64,000 bases of DNA from an uncultured Candidatus Poseidoniales archaeon (GTDB lineage: Archaea > Thermoplasmatota > Poseidoniia > Poseidoniales > Poseidoniaceae). Position numbers and translations under genes: made by a program. Below the pieces are notes generated by a model that worked only from the letters and a program-made list of their open reading frames with translations, ran no database searches and was not told the DNA's origin. This document shows, one piece after another, positions 30,007-39,527 of the stretch. Position 1 is the first letter of the stretch; every line of letters starts with the position of its first letter. The stretch spans positions 62,001-126,000 of the forward strand of contig CAJJAV010000003.1 in the NCBI GenBank assembly GCA_905182125.1, in the 5' to 3' direction.

Positions 30007-31020
30007 ATGAAGCAAGACACAAAACCAGAAACCAACACACTGAACACGAGCTCCCGAGGCCCAAAAGAAGACGGCGACAACAGCCATGCCATTCGGCGTA
30101 CAGTCGAAGGCCACACCAGACCCTGCGAAGAATGCGGTGTCGTGGATTGGCAAATGGATGCAAGTCGAGGCGAAATCACCTGCAACGCATGTGGCATCGT
30201 CGTTGAAGAAAACGTCATCGACCCTGGAGCCGAGTGGACCAACAGAGACCGAAGCCAAGATCGCTCACGTGTCGGACAACCCCTCACATACACACTGGCA
30301 GACAAGGGCCTCAACACCACCATCGATGTTCGAGACCTCAACACAGGCTCTGCCGGACGCCATGGTATTTCTTCCCAAGCCCGTCGTGAATGGCGACGCC
30401 GAAGAGTTATCGATGAGCGTTCCAAAACTCGCAAGAGCCGGGAACGAAACCTCGTGCGAGCAAATCAATTCATTCGCGACAATTCGGGGCTACCCAAGCC
30501 GCTGCAAGAAGAAGCTGCCCGGCTTTACCGACGTTTGTCTGGCGAAGGCTTCGTCACCGGTCGCTCGATTGCAGGTGTCACCGCCGCTTGCACATACCTC
30601 GTTGCACGGCAAGAGAACCTTCCCCGTCAAATCCCTGACATCTCCCAGGCCTTCGATGTAACTGAAAAGGAATTGTCTCGGTTGATTCGTCAAGTATCCC
30701 GCCGGCTCAATCTCCACAAAATCTCGTCACCTGACCAGTACTTTGACAAATTCATTTCTGACCTCCACCTGCCACCCAACACCCACATTCAGGTGGGGCA
30801 CCTGTGGTCTGCGATCCAACCCCATGAAGATATTTGGCAAGGAAAGAAGCCGATGGGTGTTGCTGCAGCACTGATCTACAAGGCATCGCTCGAATCCGGT
30901 TCACCACGGACTCAATCTGAGGTCTGTGGCGTTGCCAATGTGTCTGAAGTAACCCTTAGGGGCTTGCTCCGTCTCATCGATGGTCTGCTCAGTCAACTTG
31001 GGTATGTATCAGAGCAGTGA
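30007..31020 (+). CDS. tfb: transcription initiation factor IIB (TFB)
   Basis: CEECGVVDWQMDASRGEITCNACGIVVEENVIDPGAEW zinc ribbon/B-finger and two cyclin-like repeats; start set at ATG 30007, not the overlong ORF start 29599. Confidence 0.95.
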   Translation: MKQDTKPETNTLNTSSRGPKEDGDNSHAIRRTVEGHTRPCEECGVVDWQMDASRGEITCNACGIVVEENVIDPGAEWTNRDRSQDRSRVGQPLTYTLADKGLNTTIDVRDLNTGSAGRHGISSQARREWRRRRVIDERSKTRKSRERNLVRANQFIRDNSGLPKPLQEEAARLYRRLSGEGFVTGRSIAGVTAACTYLVARQENLPRQIPDISQAFDVTEKELSRLIRQVSRRLNLHKISSPDQYFDKFISDLHLPPNTHIQVGHLWSAIQPHEDIWQGKKPMGVAAALIYKASLESGSPRTQSEVCGVANVSEVTLRGLLRLIDGLLSQLGYVSEQ

Positions 31021-31071
31021 GACAACTGTTCGGTGCCAACCTTGATGAATCGGACACCGGTCCAATGAGCC

Positions 31072-31350
31072 ATGGGCTTCAAAGCAAAGGCACAAAAGCA
31101 CAAGGCGAACTCTGGCGAAACCGTCGATAAGACCAGCAAGAAAACCACCAAAGAAGGAGAAATCCCCTGTGGTGTCAACAGCTGTGAAAATTTCGCTGAC
31201 AAGAGTTTTGGAGGCCGTTCCCTTTCAATCGACAACGCCGTCGATGTGTGGGGCGACAGTGGCTACACGCAACGAAAGGGCCGAGTCCGTGTTTGCAAGT
31301 CCTGCTACCGCAAGTGGAAGAAGGACAGCAAAGATGAAGATTCGTATTGA
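31072..31350 (+). CDS. small basic protein with putative zinc-binding cysteines
   Basis: CGVNSC...VRVCKSCYRKW in a 92 aa lysine-rich ORF. Confidence 0.6.
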   Translation: MGFKAKAQKHKANSGETVDKTSKKTTKEGEIPCGVNSCENFADKSFGGRSLSIDNAVDVWGDSGYTQRKGRVRVCKSCYRKWKKDSKDEDSY

Positions 31351-31419
31351 CGTTCACTTTCAGTTTCACCTTATGGGTGTGCGAAACGAAAGAGTACCCC
31401 CGGCTCTGCTTAGCGGTGT

Positions 31420-32037
31420 ATGAACAACAGAGTCGTTGTCCGAAGTCTTGTCACACCAGAAGGATGCCTTGTCGCAATGGACGACGGCATGATCCAATGG
31501 CGACCAACCGATGGCACCAACAAAAGAGCAAAACTCGACGCTATTGCAACAGTCATGCTCGTACTCAAAGGGCCTTCATCTCGCATTGAGATTGCGGTTG
31601 TTGGCGATTCAAATGGAGGTGTCACACTGCTCTCTCTTCCGAACTTAGAACTGGTGGATAAGTTCACCACCGAAGGAGGCATCGTACGATCCATGTGCAC
31701 CGTTTCAGCGAGTGAGACTTCGTTCCTCGCAGCAACCCAAGGTGGGCAAGTATGGATGGTCGGAGCACATGTGCCTAACCGTAGAATCAAGTTGTTCACG
31801 CACAATGGGCCAATCACGAGCATGCGCTTGAATCAAAGCATCATCCACATTCAAAGTGGCTGGGACCGTGCTAATTATTCAATGGATGGAAATCAAACCA
31901 CACGATTCGATGGCATGAAACCGTTTGAAGAGAAAGCCCAACAGAGAGCCAATAGACGTGCTAAGATTATGGAATCAGAGCAGCGACGAAGCAACAAGCC
32001 ACAGCCACTGATGCTTGATCTACCTGTGGTTGCTTAG
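31420..32037 (+). CDS. hypothetical protein, possibly beta-propeller/WD40-like
   Basis: Repeated short beta-strand-like segments (GDSNGGVTLLSLPNLELVDKF, AATQGGQVWMVG); weak. Confidence 0.5.
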   Translation: MNNRVVVRSLVTPEGCLVAMDDGMIQWRPTDGTNKRAKLDAIATVMLVLKGPSSRIEIAVVGDSNGGVTLLSLPNLELVDKFTTEGGIVRSMCTVSASETSFLAATQGGQVWMVGAHVPNRRIKLFTHNGPITSMRLNQSIIHIQSGWDRANYSMDGNQTTRFDGMKPFEEKAQQRANRRAKIMESEQRRSNKPQPLMLDLPVVA

Positions 32038-32864
32038 ACACTTTCTTTTTCTTCCAGCGGCCATGGTGGATGCGAACTGTACCAAACCGCAGTAGGCGCA
32101 GGCCGTCCCCATGAGACTGGTGCGGCTCCGTTCCGTTCTTCGCATGCTCGCAAAAACGTCACATGCCGGCTCAGAACCTCGGCCACATGATTTTTGCCAC
32201 GAATGGCTGGACCTTGCAGCGGGACGATTGCGGAAGGTTGACGGCGCTTAATCTGCTCTAAACTTTCAATCAACTCAGGTAAACACCCACCTGGTAAATC
32301 CCAACGAGCTGGCCGATCAGCGCGTGGAAGCAAACAACCCACGACCATCATGCTCTGCTCTTTGATCCAATACCCCATGCCATCCGGTGAACAACCCGGC
32401 AGGTGAACCGCTTCCACTTGTCCGTCACCCAGTGCAAATACCTCTCCATCGGTGCTCACTTCAGTTTGAAGAGGAGGCATATCAGAATCGTATCGGTTCG
32501 CCCAAGTGGTGAAAAAATCACCCGTCTCAAGGGCAGCTTGACCTTCTTCGTGAATGTGAACTGGGCAATCTCCAAACATCTCAGAAATATGCTTGGCGCC
32601 ACCCGAACACGGGTATCGCTTGCTGGTGAGTAAAATCCGATCGAGCGGTTGGTCTTCCCCAATCACCCCTTTGACACGTTCGACTTGGAGGCCCTGGTAC
32701 CATGACGTCCCGGCATTGATGAGCAAGGACCCTGCGGCGCCTGTCACCACCACCACGTTTGAATCGTGGTGAATCCCCGGGAGGCGCAACACACGCATAC
32801 CCGCTCCTAGCAGCGGAGGGCTTTGAACACTGCTCAAAGTGAAGGTCATTGGAACCGAGGTCAA
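32034..32864 (-). CDS. metallo-beta-lactamase-fold protein with degenerate metal site
   Basis: MBL framework LLINAGTS, ILLTSKRYPCSGG, VHLPGCSPDGMGYWI, VVGCLLP, PLQGPAIRG with canonical ligands replaced. Confidence 0.65.
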   Translation of the reverse strand: MTSVPMTFTLSSVQSPPLLGAGMRVLRLPGIHHDSNVVVVTGAAGSLLINAGTSWYQGLQVERVKGVIGEDQPLDRILLTSKRYPCSGGAKHISEMFGDCPVHIHEEGQAALETGDFFTTWANRYDSDMPPLQTEVSTDGEVFALGDGQVEAVHLPGCSPDGMGYWIKEQSMMVVGCLLPRADRPARWDLPGGCLPELIESLEQIKRRQPSAIVPLQGPAIRGKNHVAEVLSRHVTFLRACEERNGAAPVSWGRPAPTAVWYSSHPPWPLEEKESV

Positions 32865-32934
32865 CTAAAAGGCCGCACTGTCCCACATTGAACGGCTCGG
32901 TTGTGATTAAATAGGGGGAGTTAGTCGCTGAGGC

Positions 32935-33084
32935 ATGGCACGATTCCCGGAAGCAGAAGCTCGCTTGCTCCACCGCAAGATTTGCATGCGCTGTAACGCA
33001 CGCAACGCTGTCCGTGCCGCTCGCTGCCGAAAGTGCAGTTACAAAGGCCTCCGGGCTAAGAACATCGAGCGTAAGGGCGCTTGA
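32935..33084 (+). CDS. rpl40e: 50S ribosomal protein L40e (eL40)
   Basis: [49 protein letters not shown] translated by hand; two CxxC pairs; missing from the supplied ORF track because it is only 49 aa. Confidence 0.92.
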   Translation: MARFPEAEARLLHRKICMRCNARNAVRAARCRKCSYKGLRAKNIERKGA

Positions 33085-33116
33085 TTTTACTTCACTCTTC
33101 ACATTGCTTGGTTTGT

Positions 33117-34115
33117 TCACAAACCCAGCCATGGCATGATCAACATCATCGGATCACCAATCAATACGAGTGGTGCAATTGCTGGGAACAAGAACACCAA
33201 CAAAGGTAATTTTGAACTGACCCAAACTTGGTCAATGCCTGCATCTTCAAGGACATCCAATGAAGCCTGGAGCGCTTCTTGTGTGGGTGTTGTGCGAGGC
33301 GCTCTGGAACGATGATGTGCCCGAGTGCTGCCATCTGGCAGATCAATGAGGGTTGTCAAAAGCCATACGTGTCGGGTAAGAACTTCATCTCGGGCGATTT
33401 TCGATGCGTGCCAGGCCAATCGTAAATCTCCAACGCTCTTGACGTTCCCTGCTGATAGGTTCTTGGCCAAAAGAAGGAAGGGTATCACCAAGAAACTCAG
33501 ACCACCCCACATCAAAAGAGCAAGGCTTGGCGGTAGAGCAACGAGTGCTGAAGATGTCGCTTGTGAGAACAAAAGGGGAACAGTGGTCCAATCTGGTATC
33601 AAAATGGCTACCCACATCAAAGCCTTGGCATCAGCACCGCCATGAAGCAAGCGTAATCTCCAAGCAAGATCCACGATCAGGACCACAAACAAGACCGACA
33701 AGGTTCGCCACCAAAGAGCACCCAAGGTTGCATCACCGTTGATCATCACATCGAGTGGGCTTGTCGATTGGTATCGAATCGCCCCCATGATCAAACCCAT
33801 GGCGCTGATCATGTACCAAAAGGTCACGGTGAGGTCCATCCTTGAGCCGCGGCGAAGATCACTCCATGAAGGACGGCCAAGGACTGCTCCGCTAGCATAG
33901 GCAACAACCGCTGATGCTGTGAGATAGATTGTAAAATCTGCACCTTGGTTCATCAGATCTAGCGCCCACAGGAAAAGGGCTGGTTTCACCCACACCAGCC
34001 AATGTTCATTGCTGACTCGACGCTCTTTGTGGTCCATCCAAGCAGCCCAACCCATACCGAGGGTGAGAGCAAAGATACGCGACCATCCAAGAAGGTCCGT
34101 CTCACTGATGTCCAT
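33117..34115 (-). CDS. A24-type archaeal prepilin/preflagellin peptidase-like membrane protein
   Basis: AWMDHKERRVSNEHW and LLHGGADAKALMWVAILIP (paired aspartates, GxxD-type motif) with multiple TM helices. Confidence 0.7.
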   Translation of the reverse strand: MDISETDLLGWSRIFALTLGMGWAAWMDHKERRVSNEHWLVWVKPALFLWALDLMNQGADFTIYLTASAVVAYASGAVLGRPSWSDLRRGSRMDLTVTFWYMISAMGLIMGAIRYQSTSPLDVMINGDATLGALWWRTLSVLFVVLIVDLAWRLRLLHGGADAKALMWVAILIPDWTTVPLLFSQATSSALVALPPSLALLMWGGLSFLVIPFLLLAKNLSAGNVKSVGDLRLAWHASKIARDEVLTRHVWLLTTLIDLPDGSTRAHHRSRAPRTTPTQEALQASLDVLEDAGIDQVWVSSKLPLLVFLFPAIAPLVLIGDPMMLIMPWLGL

Positions 34116-34190
34116 GATGTGCGGGGTGCGGCAATCAACTTAAAGACGGCCTACACACAGCAACAGGTAGCGACCAAAGGGGCTGTAATT

Positions 34191-34457
34191 ATGGATATCG
34201 AATCTCGTCTTCTGCAAGTGGCCACCGTCATCAACCAACTTGATGATCCCAAAGTACCACGAAACATCCGCCGTCAAGCAAAAGAAGCCTGTGAAAACTG
34301 GTTGTTGAACAAAGCCAAGAAAATCGATGTTCGTATCGCAATGGCCCAATCAAAACTCGAAGAGTTGTACGAAGATCCAAATATTCCCCCGGAATTCGGC
34401 ACGTTGATTTTGATGATCAACACCGAGCTGGAAAAGATTCTAACTGAAGTTCTGTGA
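34191..34457 (+). CDS. UPF0147 family protein
   Basis: DDPKVPRNIRRQAKEACENWLL...RIAMAQSKLEELYEDPNIPPEFGTLI; start set at internal ATG 34191. Confidence 0.85.
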   Translation: MDIESRLLQVATVINQLDDPKVPRNIRRQAKEACENWLLNKAKKIDVRIAMAQSKLEELYEDPNIPPEFGTLILMINTELEKILTEVL

Positions 34458-35882
34458 TCACTCTTCTTCTTCAATCGCCTTCAAAAGGCGGTTTAGAAGT
34501 GGGCGAACTGATTTGTCAATCTTTCCTTGGTGAAGTGAAGTTGTTGCCTCAGCTGCAAGATTTTGGTTGTGTCGCAGTTCGTCCGCCACTCCTCCAATAA
34601 GGTCCAATTGATCGTCAGTGATTCGGTTCCGGCGAAGGACCCGCTCGATTGCAACACGACCCGATATCAATTTGATCTGGCGGTTCGAATACCCGAGAAC
34701 TTCCTGCAGTTGCGTGAGTGACTGAGTCTCAAACGAGGATAAACGGCCATCTTTCATTGCTTCGATCCACGCTTCGTCGATGGAAGGAGCACGTTCAGAA
34801 AGAAGGATTGAAATTGGGCGTGTCGCTTCAATATTCTCAAGGACGATTTTTATGATCACCGCAAAGGGCACTGCTAAAATCATGCCAAGGATCCCCCATC
34901 CGGCAAAAGAGATGGCGGTGACAAGAAGCAAAACCACAGGTGACAAATCGAGAGCCCGACCAGCCCATCGTGTTTCGATGATTTGACCCCATACTTGTTG
35001 GTTGGTCAAAAGCAAGAGAATTAGCAGCGTGAGGTACGCTGGATCAAGCAGAATCAAACCAAGAACAATCGGTGGCAAGGTTGCAATCAGTGATCCAATG
35101 TACGGGACATAATTGAGCAAGAAGGTCAACAAAGCCCAAGTAAACCACAAATCAATACCGAAGAAGAGCATGATCATTCCTGCACAGAAGGCGGTTCCGA
35201 ACCCTACACCTGTTTTCACGACGATGTAGGTGTTGACGCTTGCTTCAATCTTAGCCCGAATAATTTGGACTTTTTCGCTGGCACCGCCCGGCCATGCACG
35301 TTCGATACGACCAGGAAGCAAACTTGCTTCGAAAATGATGAAGATTAAGAAGAACATCACGGTGACGCTTGTCACAAGTACAGATCCAACTCCAGCAAGC
35401 ATTCCAACCGCTGCATCAGAAATCTTTTGATCGTTTTCAAGCACACCCCACAAGGCCAGATCTTCAACTAAGGTATTGTTTAATGCAGCATCATCTTCAA
35501 ACGCTGTCGAAACGATTGGCGTGGCTTTGATGTCATGCCAGCGGTCATCGAGCAAACCATTGTACTCTTCCATTTTTGCTTCATCCTCGACGACTTCAGC
35601 CGCTTGCTGGTAAGCGAAAAATGCTGCTGAAGAAACCACTAAAAGCGTGAACAAAACCATCGTCAGGTAGGAAAGGATGACGGGGAATCCATTCGTAGAA
35701 AGGTAGTCGGAACCAGGTTTGAGGACAAAGTAAATTGCGAGTGCAACGAAAAAGGGTTGCAGCACTCCCTTGAGAACAATCAGCCATACCACAGCCAATG
35801 TAATGATGATGAGCACATGAGCAAATGTGGAGACCCTACGGTTAAACCGGCCGGAATCCCATGCTGTGTTTGCGTGTTCCAT
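34458..35882 (-). CDS. AI-2E family transporter-like membrane protein
   Basis: GVLQPFFVALAIYFVLKPGSDYL, WALLTFLLNYVPYIGSLIATLPPIVLGL, VTAISFAGWGILGMILAVPFAVIIKIVLEN. Confidence 0.85.
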   Translation of the reverse strand: MEHANTAWDSGRFNRRVSTFAHVLIIITLAVVWLIVLKGVLQPFFVALAIYFVLKPGSDYLSTNGFPVILSYLTMVLFTLLVVSSAAFFAYQQAAEVVEDEAKMEEYNGLLDDRWHDIKATPIVSTAFEDDAALNNTLVEDLALWGVLENDQKISDAAVGMLAGVGSVLVTSVTVMFFLIFIIFEASLLPGRIERAWPGGASEKVQIIRAKIEASVNTYIVVKTGVGFGTAFCAGMIMLFFGIDLWFTWALLTFLLNYVPYIGSLIATLPPIVLGLILLDPAYLTLLILLLLTNQQVWGQIIETRWAGRALDLSPVVLLLVTAISFAGWGILGMILAVPFAVIIKIVLENIEATRPISILLSERAPSIDEAWIEAMKDGRLSSFETQSLTQLQEVLGYSNRQIKLISGRVAIERVLRRNRITDDQLDLIGGVADELRHNQNLAAEATTSLHQGKIDKSVRPLLNRLLKAIEEEE

Positions 35883-35922
35883 AGCAATGGCGCCCCTACA
35901 AACCACTTGAAGATAATCCAGT

Positions 35923-37377
35923 TTATTCGGATTCTGCAAGGTTTTGCTGCTGATTCGAATCGCTGTCGCCCGGAAGTGGGGGTAAACGAAGGGACAAAAG
36001 TGCTGCACAAATCATCAACAATCCGCACAAATGGAAGGCTGTATGGTAATCAAAGGGCCATTCCCTCGCATCTGTAAAAACCCACACGAAGCCACCGGTG
36101 AGTGGACCCATGATGCGAGCCAGTGCTCCGACTGATTCCTGCGCACCCATCACCACGCCTAACTCGTAGCCTTCTGCTTTGGCGATACGGGTCAGGAACG
36201 ACGACGAAGAGGGTTGGAACAAACCGTTCCCAATGGAGATGAGACCCCCAGCGATCAGAATGTGGATCCAACGTTGTTCAAATTGCGTGTAAGGAATCAA
36301 AACAAGTCCAACACCCGTCACTAAAATCGCCATCGGAATCAAGCGACGGGTGCCGAACCTTCGACTGAGCGGCCCAATAAGGAAACCTTGAGTCAAAATT
36401 CCTGTGATGCCAATCATGGCGAACACACGGCCATTTTCAGCCTCGGAAAACGACAATCCTCCATCTGATGGGCTCATTTGGGTGTAGAGAATAAACACGG
36501 CATGCATGATAGTGAAGCCGAATATGAACAACATCGAAACCCAAATCACGACCGATACATTACCTGACCGAAGCATGGACCCCGTGCTTTTCAAGGTACC
36601 AACCATGCCTGCAGCCCAAGATTTCTGTTCGTTTTTATTGCGGAATTCGGGAGGTAAGGATTCTGGTAGGTTGCGGATGGCCACGAGCAAGGACAGAACG
36701 GAAAGAAGGCTTGCAACTGCACAAGGGAGCAAATAGGGATTGGTGTCAAAGATGGTACCTTCGAACCAAGCCCACCTGCTAGCAGGGTCGGATAACTCTC
36801 CACCTATGAAGGGTCCAAACGTGAACCCAAGGCCAAATGCAGCCCCAATCAAGCCCATGCGAGTCGCCAATTGTTGAGGGGTGCTTACATCCCCAATGTA
36901 GGCACGGGCCACTGCTAAGTTACCATTGAACACACCAGCGAGGAAGCGGGCAAGCAGAGCTAAAACCAGCGTGTTAGCAAGCCCAAACATGGTGAAGAAC
37001 ACCGTGTTTCCGACCAATCCAACCATCAATACGGGGCGACGGCCAATGCGATCTGAAAGGGAACCCCAGAATGGGGAGAAGAGAAACTGGGCCGCTGAAT
37101 AAGAGGTCATCAAGACCCCGACCCAAATTCCAATGTTTGCCTCTTGATTGGCTGGTGTGAGATCTTCGACCAGGTAGGTCAGAAATGGGATCACAATGCC
37201 AAAACCAATCATGTCGATAACAGTGACAAGAAAGAGGACCAGAAGCGCACCTTTGCTCGCATCAACAACAGGCGCAGAGCGTTTTGTTGATGTGTCCATG
37301 CGTCTGCCAATCACGCGGCCTTCTTGTACCCAGCGGGGCATCAGCCTTCGGATATGTTCCGAATGGAAGCGATTCAA
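35923..37377 (-). CDS. MFS transporter (TetA-like drug/metabolite efflux)
   Basis: [61 protein letters not shown]; start may be internal at 37299. Confidence 0.88.
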   Translation of the reverse strand: MNRFHSEHIRRLMPRWVQEGRVIGRRMDTSTKRSAPVVDASKGALLVLFLVTVIDMIGFGIVIPFLTYLVEDLTPANQEANIGIWVGVLMTSYSAAQFLFSPFWGSLSDRIGRRPVLMVGLVGNTVFFTMFGLANTLVLALLARFLAGVFNGNLAVARAYIGDVSTPQQLATRMGLIGAAFGLGFTFGPFIGGELSDPASRWAWFEGTIFDTNPYLLPCAVASLLSVLSLLVAIRNLPESLPPEFRNKNEQKSWAAGMVGTLKSTGSMLRSGNVSVVIWVSMLFIFGFTIMHAVFILYTQMSPSDGGLSFSEAENGRVFAMIGITGILTQGFLIGPLSRRFGTRRLIPMAILVTGVGLVLIPYTQFEQRWIHILIAGGLISIGNGLFQPSSSSFLTRIAKAEGYELGVVMGAQESVGALARIMGPLTGGFVWVFTDAREWPFDYHTAFHLCGLLMICAALLSLRLPPLPGDSDSNQQQNLAESE

Positions 37378-39452
37378 GCCGACTGGATCTTGGCTGGCAG
37401 AGGGGTCAGCCGGTCGATGACGGCGCCGAGGCGCTCAACCAGACTTTCTTTGCCAGCGTGCTTGATGAGTGCGATTTCCATCACTTCATCGAGCGTGTCC
37501 ACGGGGATCACTTCAATCATTGATTCATACTTGGTATCCAGAAGAACGTCTTGCATGTTGGCACGAGGTACCACAACAACCTTGATTCCTGAACGGGCTG
37601 CTGCCTCGATTTTCGCAGTGACTCCGCCAATTGGAAGCACTTCCCCTCGTACTGAGAGCGAGCCAGTCATGGCCAGATCCTGACGGATTGGGATGCTTTC
37701 AAGCGCAGAAATAATCGCTGTTGCAATGGTGATCGAGGCGGAATCGCCATCCACACCGTGTGTATCAACAAATTGAATGTGAATGTCGTAGTCCGAGATA
37801 TCCTTGCCCGTGAGTTTTTTAATGACTGCGCTCACGTTGGTAACGCTTTCTTTTGCCAAATCGGAAAGTCCACCAGTTGCGTGGATTTTACCTCCGCCAC
37901 CCTGCGATGGGGTGACAAGTGCTTCAACTGGGAGCATGATTCCACTAAAGTCAGAGAGTCCGGAATTCGCACCGAGGACGGCTAAACCATTGACACGACC
38001 GATGCGCTCTCCGGAATTGACGATGAGGGCGTAGTCTTGGCGGCGTTCAATCATACGGTCTGCAACTTGCTGTTCCAGTGGCTTGGCGATGTTTCGAGCA
38101 CCGAGGACGTGGGCAGCGGTGGTGAGCGAAGCTCCTTCTTCCATTGCAAGGTCACCCGCAATTCTGACGAGCCCCCCGAGTTCACGAAGGCGCAGGGAAA
38201 GTTTTCCACGGCGTCCAGCACGTCGTTGTGCTTCTCGCAAAATAATAGCGACTGCACTCTTGTCAAAGTGAGGTATTTCGCGGCTTGTGCCCATGTCCCG
38301 TAGGACTTCCTGGGCGATGAACCGAATCAAGCGTCGGCGGTTTCGAGCGGTGTCTGGCATTTCAGAATTGACGTAGACTTCGTATCCATAGCCACGGATA
38401 CGGCTGCGCAATGCTGGGTGCATGCCTTGGATAGCATCGAGGTTCCCTGCTGCAATGAGGATGAAGTCACAAGGGACGGGTTCCGTCTTGGTGAGCGCAC
38501 CTGAGGATCGTTCTGAGCGTCCAGAGATAGGGAAGGCTCGCTCTTGCATTGCTGTGAGCAGAGCTTGCTGCTCTTCGAGCCTCAAGAGGTTCACTTCGTC
38601 GATGTAAAGCACGCCTTTGTGAGCGCGGTGAATTGCACCGGGCTCAACTCGGTCGTGAGCCGGTGTTTCCATGCCACCGGATTGGAAGGGGTCGTGACGG
38701 ACATCCCCTAGAAGGGAGCCTGAAAGGGTGGCTGTAGCGTCAACAAAGGGAGGTAGTTCGGAACTATCGTGCTTGACCAAAACCTTTGGAATACGACTCT
38801 CATCGCCCGAACTCAATCGACCACGGATGAACATATAACCAAACATGAGGAGGAAACCACCGAACAGAAGGGTGATGATGTCACCGGATTGAAGGGTTGC
38901 AATCAGCAGGAGGAAACCCACTGCCGCAAAAGCGATGAGAAGCATCTTCTGTGAACGTTCCCGTTGGGTGCGATTTGATTCTTTTTGCAACTTGACGATT
39001 CTGGCGCCTCGACCAGCAGGGACTGAGCGGACACGAGGTTCATTTTCATCGTCTTCGTTTGGATAGACAAGCAGGTCTTCAAGTGCGTCCTTTGGAAGCA
39101 AATCAGTCATCGAACGAGCCAGCATGGATTTGCCTGTCCCTGGGTCGCCAATCATGAGCATGTGGCGTCGTTGTTCGGCTGCTTTCCGAATGACAACGGA
39201 TCCAGCTTCTTGGCCAATCACTTGGTCAACAAGTCGGTCAGGAATTGGGACATCTTCTGTTGAGTCAAAGGAAACGGACTTGATCCAATCCTCGACGCTT
39301 TCGACCACAACGTCATCTGCTTCTGCTGAGGGCTCAGGTGACCAAACAGTCACCAACGTAGTGTCCTCTTCGGGGGCTACCTGCTCAATGGGAACAGGGC
39401 CGTCACCAGCCGCCTCGACATGTGCATCAGCGCTGTCAGTGTCTTCGGTCAC
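37374..39452 (-). CDS. lonB: archaeal Lon protease (LonB, membrane-anchored)
   Basis: [16 protein letters not shown] Walker A, TM pair inserted in AAA+ domain, [20 protein letters not shown] with catalytic Ser, [16 protein letters not shown]. Confidence 0.95.
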   Translation of the reverse strand: MTEDTDSADAHVEAAGDGPVPIEQVAPEEDTTLVTVWSPEPSAEADDVVVESVEDWIKSVSFDSTEDVPIPDRLVDQVIGQEAGSVVIRKAAEQRRHMLMIGDPGTGKSMLARSMTDLLPKDALEDLLVYPNEDDENEPRVRSVPAGRGARIVKLQKESNRTQRERSQKMLLIAFAAVGFLLLIATLQSGDIITLLFGGFLLMFGYMFIRGRLSSGDESRIPKVLVKHDSSELPPFVDATATLSGSLLGDVRHDPFQSGGMETPAHDRVEPGAIHRAHKGVLYIDEVNLLRLEEQQALLTAMQERAFPISGRSERSSGALTKTEPVPCDFILIAAGNLDAIQGMHPALRSRIRGYGYEVYVNSEMPDTARNRRRLIRFIAQEVLRDMGTSREIPHFDKSAVAIILREAQRRAGRRGKLSLRLRELGGLVRIAGDLAMEEGASLTTAAHVLGARNIAKPLEQQVADRMIERRQDYALIVNSGERIGRVNGLAVLGANSGLSDFSGIMLPVEALVTPSQGGGGKIHATGGLSDLAKESVTNVSAVIKKLTGKDISDYDIHIQFVDTHGVDGDSASITIATAIISALESIPIRQDLAMTGSLSVRGEVLPIGGVTAKIEAAARSGIKVVVVPRANMQDVLLDTKYESMIEVIPVDTLDEVMEIALIKHAGKESLVERLGAVIDRLTPLPAKIQSA

Positions 39453-39527
39453 AATGTATCCTCCACGCTACTCCCCTTTATGGGTTTACAATCCACCACA
39501 TATCAAGTTGTGATGGAAGTCATTGAC

